Source: Methylosinus sp. H3A (GTDB taxonomy: Bacteria > Pseudomonadota > Alphaproteobacteria > Rhizobiales > Beijerinckiaceae). Taken from it: DNA of 64,000 nucleotides. Positions 18,376 through 26,381 of the stretch are shown piece after piece (position 1 is the first letter of the stretch; each line of letters starts with the position of its first letter). The stretch covers positions 186,001 through 250,000 of the forward strand of contig NZ_JADNQW010000005.1 in assembly GCF_015709455.1 (NCBI RefSeq). Reading direction: 5' to 3'. Under the pieces are notes generated by a model that worked only from the letters and a program-made list of their open reading frames with translations, did no database searches and was not told where the DNA came from. The position numbers were made by a program, and so were the translations under genes.

Positions 18376-18637
18376 CTGATCGAATGGCTATCGCTTTGCA
18401 AGCTATAGGTTTTTCCTCGAACGGACCCGTTTCCTCCGTAATCGATGCGCCGTCGCGAACAGCCCGACCGCTCTGCGGCGTAAAGATATGGAGGCCCGCG
18501 TTTTCCAATATGCGTTGCTAAAATGTTCTCGCCGGCTTACCTTCTCCCGGCTGCAATTTCATCAGCAGCGGCCGAACGGGATGTTCGAGCATCCCGCCCG
18601 GCCTGACCACAACCCATGCTTTAGAGGAGCTTGGATC

Positions 18638-19261
18638 ATGGCTGATTCTGAAGATAGCACGACTCCGCCCGCCGTTAGCTGGCGCGCCATTTTGCGAGGA
18701 ACCGGCGCCTTGCCGTCCGGGAAGAGGACTGGAGGGGCGCCGTCCGACCCCGCGCTGCAGCTTTGGCGGAATTGGCAAGCCAATCACACTGAAGTCGTCG
18801 CGCTGACGCGCCAGTGGCAGCGGATCGAGAAGAAGCTCATTCACTCGGTCGGCATTCCCGAGGTCGCGATCCGCATCTCCGACGAGCCGGAGCCGAAAAT
18901 CGCTCAATCGGTCGACGAGATCGAGGAGCTGGTCGCGAACGAGCCGGCGATCGAGAGAGAAGCGCTGATCGCGGCGTTCAACGAGCAGCAAAAGCGATGG
19001 GACGAGGCGGCGGCAGCGCTCGGCTTCGACGCCGTCGACGCGGAACTTCGAGCCGCTCTCGGCAAGGAGCGCGATTTTGTAGCGTCGGTCCCGAAGACGA
19101 AAGCCGCCAGCCTGCCGGGTGTCGCGGCCAAGCTCGCTATCCTCATTCAGCTCGGCGAGCCGAGCCCGACAGATGCGGAATTTCCCTGGCCGGAACTGCG
19201 CTCGGCGCTCGCAGATATTGCCCGGCTGGCGTCGCCGGAAGCGGCGATCTCGCCGATGTGA
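18638..19261 (+). CDS. Hypothetical ICE protein, helical
   Basis: 207 residues from MADSEDSTTPPAVSW at 18,638, with AGAGGAGC about 10 bases upstream. The sequence has a disordered N-terminus, a central run of amphipathic helices (WRNWQANHTEVVALTRQW, EREALIAAFNEQQKRWDEAA), and no membrane segment or recognised catalytic motif. Codon use matches its neighbours. I do not recognise a family. It may be a regulator or structural cargo protein; it stands between LysR and the XRE gene and ends in a shared terminator. Confidence 0.65.
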   Translation: MADSEDSTTPPAVSWRAILRGTGALPSGKRTGGAPSDPALQLWRNWQANHTEVVALTRQWQRIEKKLIHSVGIPEVAIRISDEPEPKIAQSVDEIEELVANEPAIEREALIAAFNEQQKRWDEAAAALGFDAVDAELRAALGKERDFVASVPKTKAASLPGVAAKLAILIQLGEPSPTDAEFPWPELRSALADIARLASPEAAISPM

Positions 19262-19271
19262 TCCTCATGCT

Positions 19272-19301
19272 CGGGTCCATGGTCGCTCGGCTATGGACCC
19301 G
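19272..19301. terminator. Bidirectional hairpin between convergent genes
   Basis: CGGGTCCAT (19,272-19,280) and ATGGACCCG (19,293-19,301) form a 9-bp stem with a 12-base loop, just after the stop of the hypothetical gene and overlapping the stop of the XRE gene on the other strand. Confidence 0.55.
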
Positions 19302-19641
19302 GCTTCCTTCGAGCTGCCCTTTGCGCCGACCTCTCGCTTTTGCGAGCTGGCTTTGCGCCTTTCTCGGGCTGCCCCTTCGTGCCGGCGCCTTCAGCCGATG
19401 TCGCGGATGACGATTTCGCCTCCGCGCTTTCGCTCGCAGGCCTCAAAAGCTCGAGCGCCGGGATTCCGAGAGCTTCGGCGAGACGTCCGACGACATCGAC
19501 CGTCGCCGAATAAACGCAGCGTTCGATCGAGCTGATATAGGTGCGGTCGAGCTCGGCTCGATGGCCGAGCTCCTCCTGCGACAGGCGTTGCGCCCGTCGA
19601 TATTTCCTCAGATTGCGCGCCAGCGTCTCTCGCATTTCCAT
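19291..19641 (-). CDS. XRE family HTH regulator
   Basis: 116 residues from MEMRETLARNLRKYRRAQ at 19,641. The HTH_3 domain (residues 5-60) contains LSQEELGHRAELDRTYISSIER, a textbook Cro/CI helix-turn-helix, followed by RLAEALGIPALELL. The tail is a Lys/Arg/Ala-rich disordered segment ending RAARRKPGP. The palindrome GAGTATACTC lies 38 bp upstream in the intergenic region shared with the divergent gene at 19,772, so autoregulation and control of that neighbour are likely. Confidence 0.85.
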   Translation of the reverse strand: MEMRETLARNLRKYRRAQRLSQEELGHRAELDRTYISSIERCVYSATVDVVGRLAEALGIPALELLRPASESAEAKSSSATSAEGAGTKGQPEKGAKPARKSERSAQRAARRKPGP

Positions 19642-19678
19642 GACGAGAACCAGCCAGCTTGAAGAGTATTTATCTACG

Positions 19679-19688
19679 GAGTATACTC
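19679..19688. promoter_or_regulatory. Palindromic operator candidate for the XRE regulator
   Basis: GAGTATACTC is a perfect 10-bp palindrome in the 130-bp divergent region between the XRE gene and the 99-aa gene. A half-site-like GAGTA lies 10-15 bp to its left (about 19,670). The region is AT-rich and probably contains both promoters. Confidence 0.45.
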
Positions 19689-19771
19689 TACAAACGGTAG
19701 CCGCTGGTTCGAGGAAGGGAAGCGCCGGTGCGGCAGAGGGGGCGAGTCCGTAAACCACCGAGAGTCCGAAT

Positions 19772-20071
19772 ATGCGTGAGAAGCATTTGGGTCACGCCGT
19801 CTCTTTGGCGACGATTTTGTTGAGCACGCGCGAGCAGTTCGCTCGCGCGCTACGTGACGCCGCGATGGCGAGCATCACAGCGGGGTCGAAAGGCGCAGGT
19901 TTCGACCAGCCGATCATCTCCCGCTACTTCCTCGAATCGCACGTCGACGACGCTCTCTATCTGATCGGCAGAGACGGGCTCGACGCGCTCGAGAGCAACG
20001 TCCGCTTCGCGGTCGACGAAATGATACGAGAGGCGTTGGAAAACGTGAGAATGCGGCGGGCGGAGAATTAG
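19772..20071 (+). CDS. Hypothetical protein divergent from the XRE gene
   Basis: 99 residues, start ATG at 19,772. Predicted to be helical, with ATILLSTREQFARALRDAAM, SRYFLESHVDDALYLIGRDGLDAL and a charged C-terminus; no signal peptide or Cys motif. No family recognised. Sharing an intergenic palindrome with an XRE regulator suggests the pair forms one small control module of the ICE. Confidence 0.6.
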   Translation: MREKHLGHAVSLATILLSTREQFARALRDAAMASITAGSKGAGFDQPIISRYFLESHVDDALYLIGRDGLDALESNVRFAVDEMIREALENVRMRRAEN

Positions 20072-20200
20072 TCGATCGCGTTCTGGGTAAGCCGGCTACG
20101 GCGGCTCATTGCGCTTGGGCTATCACGAGCCGACGTTTCCTGACCAGCAGCACGATTGACGTCGATCACATTTCAAGGATTTTGTTTTGGGAGCATTGTT

Positions 20201-20437
20201 GTGGAAAGACGAATAACTCTCTCTGACATAGACCGGCCTGGAGAGGCGCTCGAAGTCGATATCATCGCCGCCGACGAGACGTCTTTGACACTGGCGGTGC
20301 CGAACACATCCGTGCAATTTCGAGTGTACCGCCACAGCCGCGAGGCTCCCTATCGAGGATCGCTGGGTGGCCGGATCTTCTGCTTCATTCCACTCGCTGT
20401 TGATGCCAAAAGGACGGTCACGAAATTGAGAAAATAA
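20201..20437 (+). CDS. Small hypothetical protein
   Basis: 78 residues from a GTG at 20,201 with GGGAG upstream; the frame is open from 20,156. The text VERRITLSDIDRPGEALEVDI and LTLAVPNTSVQFRVYR has the alternating pattern of a small beta protein, and composition is protein-like. No family recognised; no partner gene is apparent. Confidence 0.4.
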   Translation: MERRITLSDIDRPGEALEVDIIAADETSLTLAVPNTSVQFRVYRHSREAPYRGSLGGRIFCFIPLAVDAKRTVTKLRK

Positions 20438-20538
20438 AGGCGACCCACATGTCGGAGCACCATAGCTCCTCTGTATCACACCCACAGACCGACGGGCCGC
20501 AAACGACGGATGCGACATTGAGGCGACGGTCCATGAGA

Positions 20539-20709
20539 TCAGAGATCAATTTCGCAGAGTCGCCCTCGGCGAACTCGAGCCAGCATCAGAATTCGGCGCC
20601 GCACCGCCGATTGCCAATCTCCAAGAATCCGAGCAGCTCGACTGATGCTCCCTCGGTCCGCGACCATGAGCGCCTGTGACGCGGCGATATAGCTACCGAG
20701 CGAATCCAT
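20539..20709 (-). pseudogene. LysR-type HTH fragment
   Basis: The minus strand reads SLGSYIAASQALMVADRGSI followed by SRAARILGDWQSAVRRRI, which resembles the first 45 residues of a LysR regulator (GSISRAARxLGxxQSAVSRRI) with substitutions at recognition-helix positions. After about 56 residues the frame ends with no substrate-binding domain. Probably the remnant of a deleted regulator, less likely a mini-HTH protein. Confidence 0.4.
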
Positions 20710-20792
20710 CGTTCGAAATGAAGCTCCGCCACTCTGGCGCGAGCGCCATCCCAATTCTCACTTAAGGTCAATTCCAGTGTGATTGTAGCCCG

Positions 20793-21320
20793 TCACACCA
20801 TCATATCCACGCCTGTGAGATATTCACGGACCAGCAGGCGCGCGCGTCGGAGGCGCACTTTCGCTGTAGCGACGCTGATCCCGAGCCGTTCACATATTTC
20901 GGAGATGGTCAATTCCTCGACGTCTCTCAACAGGATGATCTCCAGATAATGAGCCGGCAGCGAATCCAATGCGCAAAATAACTCTGATCGGAGCTCGCCC
21001 ATTGAGCGCGCAGCGAATCTCGCCTCGAATTTTTCTTCGTCTAGCTCTTCATGCATAAAAACTTTCCGGGAGAGGCGTCGGCACTCACGGCGTACGATCG
21101 TGAATAGCCAGCTTGCAAAAGACGCCGCCGACTCCAGCGCATGAAGGCGGCGCGCCACGATCAGCAAGGCCTCCTGCACAGCGTCATCGATCTCGCTAGT
21201 CACGCAGTGCCGCACCGCATAGCGACGGGCGTCGAACCGACATTCCGACAACAGCTGCTCGAGCGCCGCGGCATCTCCGCCTTGCGCCCGAACGACGAGG
21301 TGATGCGTGCGCGCCGCCAT
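20793..21320 (-). CDS. ECF-type sigma-70 factor
   Basis: 175 residues. Region 2 includes SEIDDAVQEALLIVARRLHAL and SFASWLFTIVRRECRRL; region 4 includes ALDSLPAHYLEIILLRDVEELTIS then EICERLGISVATAKVRLRRA. It starts 13 bp after the stop of the DUF2892 gene, so the two form an operon. No anti-sigma gene is next to it; the small membrane protein upstream is the only candidate partner. It is distinct from the SigF at 24,298. Confidence 0.88.
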   Translation of the reverse strand: MAARTHHLVVRAQGGDAAALEQLLSECRFDARRYAVRHCVTSEIDDAVQEALLIVARRLHALESAASFASWLFTIVRRECRRLSRKVFMHEELDEEKFEARFAARSMGELRSELFCALDSLPAHYLEIILLRDVEELTISEICERLGISVATAKVRLRRARLLVREYLTGVDMMV

Positions 21321-21333
21321 CGACTGTCCTTCG

Positions 21334-21537
21334 TCAGCGCTTCAGCTTACGTCCGACCATCGCGCAGGCAGGACAAAAGCCGAAGAGGCCGGACATAGCC
21401 GCCATGGCTCCCAAGCCACCGACGCTCCATCCGGTGGGCGACGCGCCAAAAGAGATCACTGCGGCGACGAGAAGGCCGGCTCCCATTCCCAACCTGACGA
21501 CACGCTCCCAGCCGGGTACATTCTTCACGTACAGCAT
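21334..21537 (-). CDS. Small membrane protein, DUF2892 (YgaP-like)
   Basis: 67 residues from MLYVKNVPGWERVVRLGMG at 21,537. Two hydrophobic helices, with GLFGFCPACAMVGRKLKR at the end; the CPAC pair in this position is typical of DUF2892 proteins. AGGAG lies upstream of the ATG. Role unknown; the same domain occurs with rhodanese in YgaP. Operon with the ECF factor. Confidence 0.8.
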   Translation of the reverse strand: MLYVKNVPGWERVVRLGMGAGLLVAAVISFGASPTGWSVGGLGAMAAMSGLFGFCPACAMVGRKLKR

Positions 21538-21919
21538 GTTCCTCACTCCTGATCGCTTCGTCCGAGGGATAATTCCCCCGATAAGCAAGAGGTGAAAAAC
21601 ACCAGAATGGATTCGTCCCACGTCCATCTTTTTTTCGCGTCCATCGCGACCCTTCAGACGCGAACTACTGCATGGCTCCATCCGGTCGGCTGCTCTCGCA
21701 GACTCGAGCGCATCAAGCAGCCTCGATCGCGGCGAGAAATTGATGACTTTTGGTCCCTCGTGCCGGAGGGCCGCGCCGTTCAGCGGGCGCTTCCCCAGCT
21801 TTTTCGCGGTAAATGAATGGGCGCTACATCGCTTCTAGAAAAAATCCCATACGTCTCGGAATCGATAGAACCTCACCGGGGTGGCGACGCATAGCAGGCG
21901 AACAATCTTCTCCCTGCGT

Positions 21920-21945
21920 GTAACCGTACCGGCCCCGGAAGCGAA
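21920..21945 (+). promoter_or_regulatory. SigF-type promoter upstream of BufA2
   Basis: GTAACC (21,920-21,925), 16 bases, CGAA (21,942-21,945), 67 bp before the BufA2 ATG. The same pattern occurs three more times in the cargo. The rest of the 475-bp gap 21,538-22,012 has no supported gene; a 74-codon frame at 21,592 looks non-coding. Confidence 0.65.
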
Positions 21946-22012
21946 GAATGGTCTGCGGTCCAATGTGGACCCGACACGTTCGATCGACGGACGAACTATC
22001 GAGGAGATTTCG

Positions 22013-22279
22013 ATGAAGACCAAAGTCGTGTCCGGCGCGTCTCTCGCCGCGGCGACGATCGCGCTCGTGCTGAATGGCGCCGCGCCGAGCCCCGCGCTCG
22101 CGAAGGCTGCGCGAAAGCCGGTTCATTGCGCTGGCGTCAATTCCTGCAAAGGAATGAGCGCGTGCAAGACCGCGAACAGCTCTTGCAAGGGTATGAACTC
22201 CTGCAAGGGACAGGGGTGGATTCCCGCGAAATCGGCGAAGGCCTGCGAAGCCAAGGGCGGGACGATCGCAGAGATGTAA
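22013..22279 (+). CDS. Bufferin-type metallophore peptide, BufA2 family
   Basis: 88 residues from MKTKVVSGASLAAATIAL, with GAGGAG upstream. Signal peptide to about PALAKAA, then a mature peptide of about 60 residues with six cysteines: VHCAGVNSCKGMSACK, SSCKGMNSCKGQGW, KACEAKGG. Bufferins are secreted RiPP-like copper chelators whose Cys are modified by an MNIO enzyme (DUF692) with a DUF2063 partner; such a pair is at 25,485-27,184. Here the peptide gene is separate from the enzyme operon but has its own SigF-type promoter. A paralogue is at 51,110. Confidence 0.82.
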   Translation: MKTKVVSGASLAAATIALVLNGAAPSPALAKAARKPVHCAGVNSCKGMSACKTANSSCKGMNSCKGQGWIPAKSAKACEAKGGTIAEM

Positions 22280-22388
22280 ATTGTCCAGCGCGGTCGAAGG
22301 GATACTCTGCTCGACCGCTTCGTGTTCTTTCCGGTCGAGCCGGCGGCATATGTTGCCGGCTCTTTGCCACGATGAAGAGTCGTGCGCG

Positions 22389-23444
22389 TCAAAGGGCGCT
22401 CTGACGACTGGATAGCTCATCCTCGCTAGCATTTGGCGCATCGAGCCGAAACGATGACGGCCTTTCGAAGAGGAAGCGAAACACTCCGCGCTTCGTCATG
22501 CGATACAGCAGCAGAGGACCAACGACGCCGACCACCGTAACGAAGAGTGAGGCGAGGCCCACGCTGTTTATAAGCTCATAGTCGACAATGACCTTGCGCG
22601 CGGCGGCCATCGGAAGGAAAAAGCCGAGATAGATTACCAGCGAGGCGCCGCCACAATATCGAAGCCAGGCCCACCGCGGGCGGTCGGAAACCAGCGTGGC
22701 GAAAATGATGACGGCCGCTGCGCCAGCGAAGCCCGCCACGAGGCTCGCGACGGGCAGTGATGCGACTGTCGAATAGCCCGCGAATGGGGAAGGGGAGAAC
22801 GCCAGCGTCGCATCAGCGGCGGCCCAGGCCGCGAGCCCCAGAACCGCCTCGCGCGGGTTCTTCCTCGCCGATTCAGCGAGAGCGAAGACCTGCGGCGCGA
22901 GCAGATAGCCGGCGAGGAAATAGACGTAGCGGGCTGCGAACTCATCCGGAACGGTCCAACCGCTTTCGATGCGGCTAGTCTCGATCGACGCGGCCGCCAG
23001 CAACATCAGTGCCAACGGAACCTTGCGCAGCAGCTTAGTCGCGACGAAAAAGATCGGCAGCAGATAAATGAACCACAAAGTTCCGAAAGGCTCGACCATG
23101 GCGAGCGCCAACTGCCGGAGTGCGGCCAGCGGATCGCCTCCCGCCCATAGCCCGCTCTTGAAGAGCCATTGGATGACGAGCCACAAGACATAAAAGTAAG
23201 CGAAATGTATGAGCTTTCGATCGAGATAGGTGCGCCAGTCCCGATCGATGGTTCGCGAGAGGAAGAGGCCGGCGATGAGGAAGAAACCGGGTATGCGAAA
23301 CGGCTTGGCGAACGCAACGATCCAATGCAGCAGCCCCTCGCCGCCCATGGTCTCTCCGACGCCGAGCGCGGAGTGCATCATGACGACCAGGATAACGCAA
23401 ATGCCTTTTGCATTATCGACCCATGCGATTCGAGGCTCTCGCAT
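22389..23444 (-). CDS. Acyltransferase family 3 membrane protein
   Basis: 351 residues from MREPRIAWVDNAKGICV at 23,444; the much longer open frame is a shadow of nrsF. RIAWVDNAKGICVILVVMMH holds the first helix and the catalytic-type His region of Acyl_transf_3 proteins. About ten membrane segments follow (FFLIAGLFLSR, YFYVLWLVIQWLF, WAWLRYCGGASLVIYLGFF). It would acylate an envelope polysaccharide or other extracytoplasmic substrate. It has its own SigF-type promoter 60 bp upstream, so it belongs to the metal-stress response, although its substrate is unknown. Confidence 0.82.
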   Translation of the reverse strand: MREPRIAWVDNAKGICVILVVMMHSALGVGETMGGEGLLHWIVAFAKPFRIPGFFLIAGLFLSRTIDRDWRTYLDRKLIHFAYFYVLWLVIQWLFKSGLWAGGDPLAALRQLALAMVEPFGTLWFIYLLPIFFVATKLLRKVPLALMLLAAASIETSRIESGWTVPDEFAARYVYFLAGYLLAPQVFALAESARKNPREAVLGLAAWAAADATLAFSPSPFAGYSTVASLPVASLVAGFAGAAAVIIFATLVSDRPRWAWLRYCGGASLVIYLGFFLPMAAARKVIVDYELINSVGLASLFVTVVGVVGPLLLYRMTKRGVFRFLFERPSSFRLDAPNASEDELSSRQSAL

Positions 23445-23504
23445 CGACGCCGACCTCGTTTCGACTGGCGGACGCCGGAGACTGCGCACGCTTCGTCGAT
23501 CAAT

Positions 23505-23530
23505 TTCGTTGGAGCCGCGATGAAGGTTAC
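23505..23530 (-). promoter_or_regulatory. SigF-type promoter upstream of the acyltransferase
   Basis: On the minus strand GTAACC (23,530-23,525), 16 bases, CGAA (23,508-23,505), 60 bp before the acyltransferase ATG and downstream of the nrsF stop. Confidence 0.65.
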
Positions 23531-23620
23531 GGAGATTCACACAAAAGCTTCCCGTGATGGTTTGGTCCGTGGCTGTGCTCGCCCCGGGCCGACCAGGAGA
23601 CCGATCGATGCGCTCCGCCG

Positions 23621-24292
23621 TCAGCTCGGCCGCTGGACAGTGGCGACGAACTCGTCGCGCGTCGTCCAGCGAAGAAGCCGACGTCCGAACAGCGAGGCGA
23701 AGCCGCTCATCAAAAGAACTGCGCAAAAGGGCCAAAACCCTGCGGAGCCGGCCATGCTCTGCTCGATGAACACACGGTGGACCGCCGAGGACATCGACGT
23801 GGCTGCGAGTGTCGCCAGCCCAACTGTCGTCATTGGCGCGATCGGAGCGCCTCGTCGCGCCATCGACAGGATGGCGAGAGCCGAAGGGATGCTCATCGCC
23901 GCAATTGTCTGAATGGTCGAAATATTCGCAAAGGGCGGGAAACCCTGAATGTGTCGATCGCGCCAGCATCCGATGGCGAGCGCGCCGATCCATATCAGCA
24001 GAAATGGAAGGGGCGCGAAACGCTCCCAGATGGCCCGTCCCGGGCATCCGGCGCAAAAGGCGCCGGCCGCCGCCATTGCGCTCGTCAGAAACATCGCAGC
24101 GACTTCCGCGAGATACCGGGGGTCTGCGATCGTTGTGAAAAGCTCCGGCCGTCGCCCCACGAAATGGACGACCAATCCGAGATAGCAGAGAGCCGCGCCG
24201 AACCAGACGAGCGCGCGCCATCCTGGATGGGCGAGCGGCGGCGTCGGGGCGCAATCGTCCATCAGACTTCGGATGAGATCTTCACTTTTCAT
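23621..24292 (-). CDS. nrsF: NrsF-like anti-sigma factor (DUF1109)
   Basis: 223 residues with six predicted membrane helices (WFGAALCYLGLVVHFVG, AAMFLTSAMAAAGAFCAG, PLPFLLIWIGALAIGC and three more). The opening MKSEDLIRSLMDDCAP is the cytoplasmic sigma-binding part. Conserved-looking cysteines are in CAGCPG and IGCWRD. In Caulobacter, NrsF holds SigF at the membrane and releases it on chromate or cadmium stress. Five bases after the sigma gene, same strand. Confidence 0.88.
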   Translation of the reverse strand: MKSEDLIRSLMDDCAPTPPLAHPGWRALVWFGAALCYLGLVVHFVGRRPELFTTIADPRYLAEVAAMFLTSAMAAAGAFCAGCPGRAIWERFAPLPFLLIWIGALAIGCWRDRHIQGFPPFANISTIQTIAAMSIPSALAILSMARRGAPIAPMTTVGLATLAATSMSSAVHRVFIEQSMAGSAGFWPFCAVLLMSGFASLFGRRLLRWTTRDEFVATVQRPS

Positions 24293-24297
24293 CGGGG

Positions 24298-24879
24298 TCA
24301 GCTTTTCTGCTCCAGCGCCTGCCGCATTGCCTTGATTGCTCGATGCACTCGGACTTTCAGCGAGCCGATGCTCTTTCCCGTCGCTTCGGCCGCCTCTTCG
24401 AGCGAAAGCCCGCGGATCTTGATCAACTCGATCGCCTCTCGTTGGCTTTGCGGGAGGACCGCCAGAGCTTTTCGGAGATCCTCGGCGACGTCGCTCGCCT
24501 CTTGCTCGAATTTCGTTTCATCCCCCTGAAAGGTTTCAGGCAGGACATCGACGGCGATCTCATTCGCGCCGCGAGCGTATCGCCGTCTCGCGGCGTCCGC
24601 CACACGGCGCGCGGCGATCGTCATGAGCCAAGGCGTGAAGGGACGCCGCGGATCATAAGTTTGCCTCACCGTATGGAGGGAAACCAAAATCTCCTGAACG
24701 ACGTCGTCCGCGTCCTGCGCATTCCGCGATTTTCGCCGGACGAAGCGATGCAGAACGGGCAATAGGTCCGACAGCAGCTCGGCATATGCGACGCCGTCAC
24801 CGTCCTGGGCCGAAGTCATGAGCGCACGCCATCGGCGCTCGTCGTCCTTCGCCGCGAATGGGTCGTGCTGACTGCTCAT
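24298..24879 (-). CDS. sigF: SigF-type ECF sigma factor
   Basis: 193 residues. Region 2: QDADDVVQEILVSLHTVRQT and RRPFTPWLMTIAARRVADAA. Region 4: LAVLPQSQREAIELIKIRGL, SLEEAAEATGKSIGSLKVRV then HRAIKAMR. Together with nrsF it forms the usual sigF-nrsF pair, divergent from the BufA1 operon. It is the likely reader of the GTAAC(C/G)-N16-CGAA sites at 21,920, 23,505, 25,092 and 35,452. No copy of that motif is seen before sigF itself. Confidence 0.88.
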   Translation of the reverse strand: MSSQHDPFAAKDDERRWRALMTSAQDGDGVAYAELLSDLLPVLHRFVRRKSRNAQDADDVVQEILVSLHTVRQTYDPRRPFTPWLMTIAARRVADAARRRYARGANEIAVDVLPETFQGDETKFEQEASDVAEDLRKALAVLPQSQREAIELIKIRGLSLEEAAEATGKSIGSLKVRVHRAIKAMRQALEQKS

Positions 24880-25091
24880 CGTCCGCGTGGGGAGTGGTTC
24901 GATCTGTCACGAGAGACGCGCCGCTCATTCGGCGCTCCTTTGAGGTGTGGTCCAGATTAGTGCGCTTTTCACTCGAACGGAATCGTCGAGCGATCGGAAT
25001 TCGATCCGATTTTAAAAAAAGCTGCTCCAGGACGGCGACGGGCTGCGCCGCCGAGGGCCTGCGCTCGCTCGCGGATATTTTCGGGTCCACC

Positions 25092-25117
25092 GTAACGTTC
25101 CACAGCCCGGCTACGAA
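25092..25117 (+). promoter_or_regulatory. SigF-type promoter of the BufA1 operon
   Basis: GTAACG (25,092-25,097), 16 bases, CGAA (25,114-25,117), 65 bp before the BufA1 ATG, within the 303-bp divergent region 24,880-25,182 that otherwise shows no gene. Confidence 0.65.
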
Positions 25118-25182
25118 ATGATCGACAGGCGGGGACGTTCGGGCAATCTCGCGACGACCGCCGCGCATGATAGGAGACGAAT

Positions 25183-25461
25183 ATGTCGGATAGGAAGATT
25201 TCCAGCGTCCTGACTGTCGCCGGCGCCTTCGCCATGGCCCTCGCCGCCGTAGAAGCCGCACAAGCAGCCGGCGATCAGGAAAAATGCTACGGAGTCGCTT
25301 TGCAGGGAAAGAATGATTGCGCGGCGGGGCCGGGCACGACCTGCGCAGGATCGTCGAAAGTCAATTATCAAGGCAACGCATGGAAATATGTTCCGACGGG
25401 GACATGCACGGGGATCGTGACTCCGAAGGGACGCGGCAGCCTCGAGCCGATCGTCGACTAA
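25183..25461 (+). CDS. bufA1: Bufferin-type metallophore peptide, BufA1 family (DUF2282)
   Basis: 92 residues with a signal peptide ([17 protein letters not shown]). The mature part has four cysteines in [36 protein letters not shown] and PTGTCTGI, the DUF2282/BufA1 signature. RBS AGGAG lies a few bases before the ATG. Peptides of this family bind copper after MNIO modification in the cytosol and export. First gene of bufA1-bufB-bufC-doxX-tlpA under a SigF-type promoter. Confidence 0.9.
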   Translation: MSDRKISSVLTVAGAFAMALAAVEAAQAAGDQEKCYGVALQGKNDCAAGPGTTCAGSSKVNYQGNAWKYVPTGTCTGIVTPKGRGSLEPIVD

Positions 25462-25484
25462 CTCCGCCCATGCGAAGGAAGCCG

Positions 25485-26381
25485 ATGAGCGCCTACGCCC
25501 CGAATAGCGAGCTCCGGCTGCCCATCCGAGCGGGCGTCGGCTTCAAGAGCGATCACTTTGATGACATCCAGGAGTCGGCGCCCAGCGTCGGCTTCTTTGA
25601 AATTCATGCCGAGAATTTCATGGGCGCGGGCGGGCCGCCGCATGCGCAGCTCACGCGAATTCGGCGGGACTACCCTTTGTCCATTCACGGCGTCGGTCTT
25701 TCGATCGGCGGCGCGCAGCCGCTCGATCGAGAGCATCTCGATCGGGTGAGAACTCTGGTCGCCCGATACGAGCCGGCCATGTTCTCCGAGCATCTCGCCT
25801 GGTCCACACATGGCGCCGCCTATCTGAACGATCTCCTGCCCATGGCTTATGACGACATCGGCCTGGCGAGGGTCACCCGCAATGTGATGGACGTTCAGGA
25901 TGCGCTCGGCCGCCGGATTCTGCTCGAGAATCCCGCGACCTATCTGCGGTTCGAGACGTCAGACCTGTCCGAAGTCCAGTTCCTGAGCGAGGTCGCGCAC
26001 CGATCCGGCTGCGGTCTGCTGCTCGACGCCGCCAATGTTCATGTCAGCGCGGTCAATCATGGCTTCTCGGCGGAAGATTACATCGATGCGTTTCCGATCG
26101 GCCTCGTCGAGGAAATTCACCTCGCCGGACATGCAGAAGACGCCGACGAGGATGGTGAGCGCTTGTTGATCGACGCGCATTGCGCTCCAGTCCCTTCGCC
26201 GGTCTGGGCGCTCTACAGACGCATCCTGGACCGCCGGGGACCTGTCGCCACATTGATCGAATGGGACAATGCCCTTCCCGCGTGGCCGGTCCTCCTCGAC
26301 GAGGCGGCGCGCGCCGAGCATCTCCTCGAGGAGAGATGGCAATGGAGCGGAGAAACGACACGGCAGGAGGCGCGCGCTTGA
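25485..26381 (+). CDS. bufB: MNIO family oxidase BufB (DUF692)
   Basis: 298 residues from MSAYAPNS at 25,485 (AAGGAA upstream; ATG 25,470 also possible). TIM-barrel multinuclear non-haem iron oxidase. Iron-ligand segments visible: FFEIHAENFMG, SIHGVGLSIG, FSEHLAWS, ILLENPATYL, LLLDAANVHVSAVNHG, EEIHLAGHAE and LIDAHCAPVP. These enzymes convert Cys in the precursor into a modified ring or thioether; the substrates here are probably BufA1 and BufA2. Overlaps bufC. Confidence 0.92.
   Translation: MSAYAPNSELRLPIRAGVGFKSDHFDDIQESAPSVGFFEIHAENFMGAGGPPHAQLTRIRRDYPLSIHGVGLSIGGAQPLDREHLDRVRTLVARYEPAMFSEHLAWSTHGAAYLNDLLPMAYDDIGLARVTRNVMDVQDALGRRILLENPATYLRFETSDLSEVQFLSEVAHRSGCGLLLDAANVHVSAVNHGFSAEDYIDAFPIGLVEEIHLAGHAEDADEDGERLLIDAHCAPVPSPVWALYRRILDRRGPVATLIEWDNALPAWPVLLDEAARAEHLLEERWQWSGETTRQEARA

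Noticed and set aside
20449..20679. 76-codon frame on the + strand
   Set aside because: Ser/Pro/His-rich low-quality sequence antisense to the LysR HTH trace; no plausible fold.
21592..21816. 74-codon frame downstream of the DUF2892 promoter region
   Set aside because: No family, odd composition and no clear ribosome site; treated as non-coding leader.
22535..22541. GTAACG inside the acyltransferase gene
   Set aside because: Not followed by CGAA at 16 bases and located within the coding region.
22389..24254. Single 621-codon minus-strand gene covering the acyltransferase and the nrsF region
   Set aside because: The upstream 270 codons are out of frame with the clear DUF1109 protein and are Arg/Ser-rich; the acyltransferase starts at 23,444 after its own promoter.
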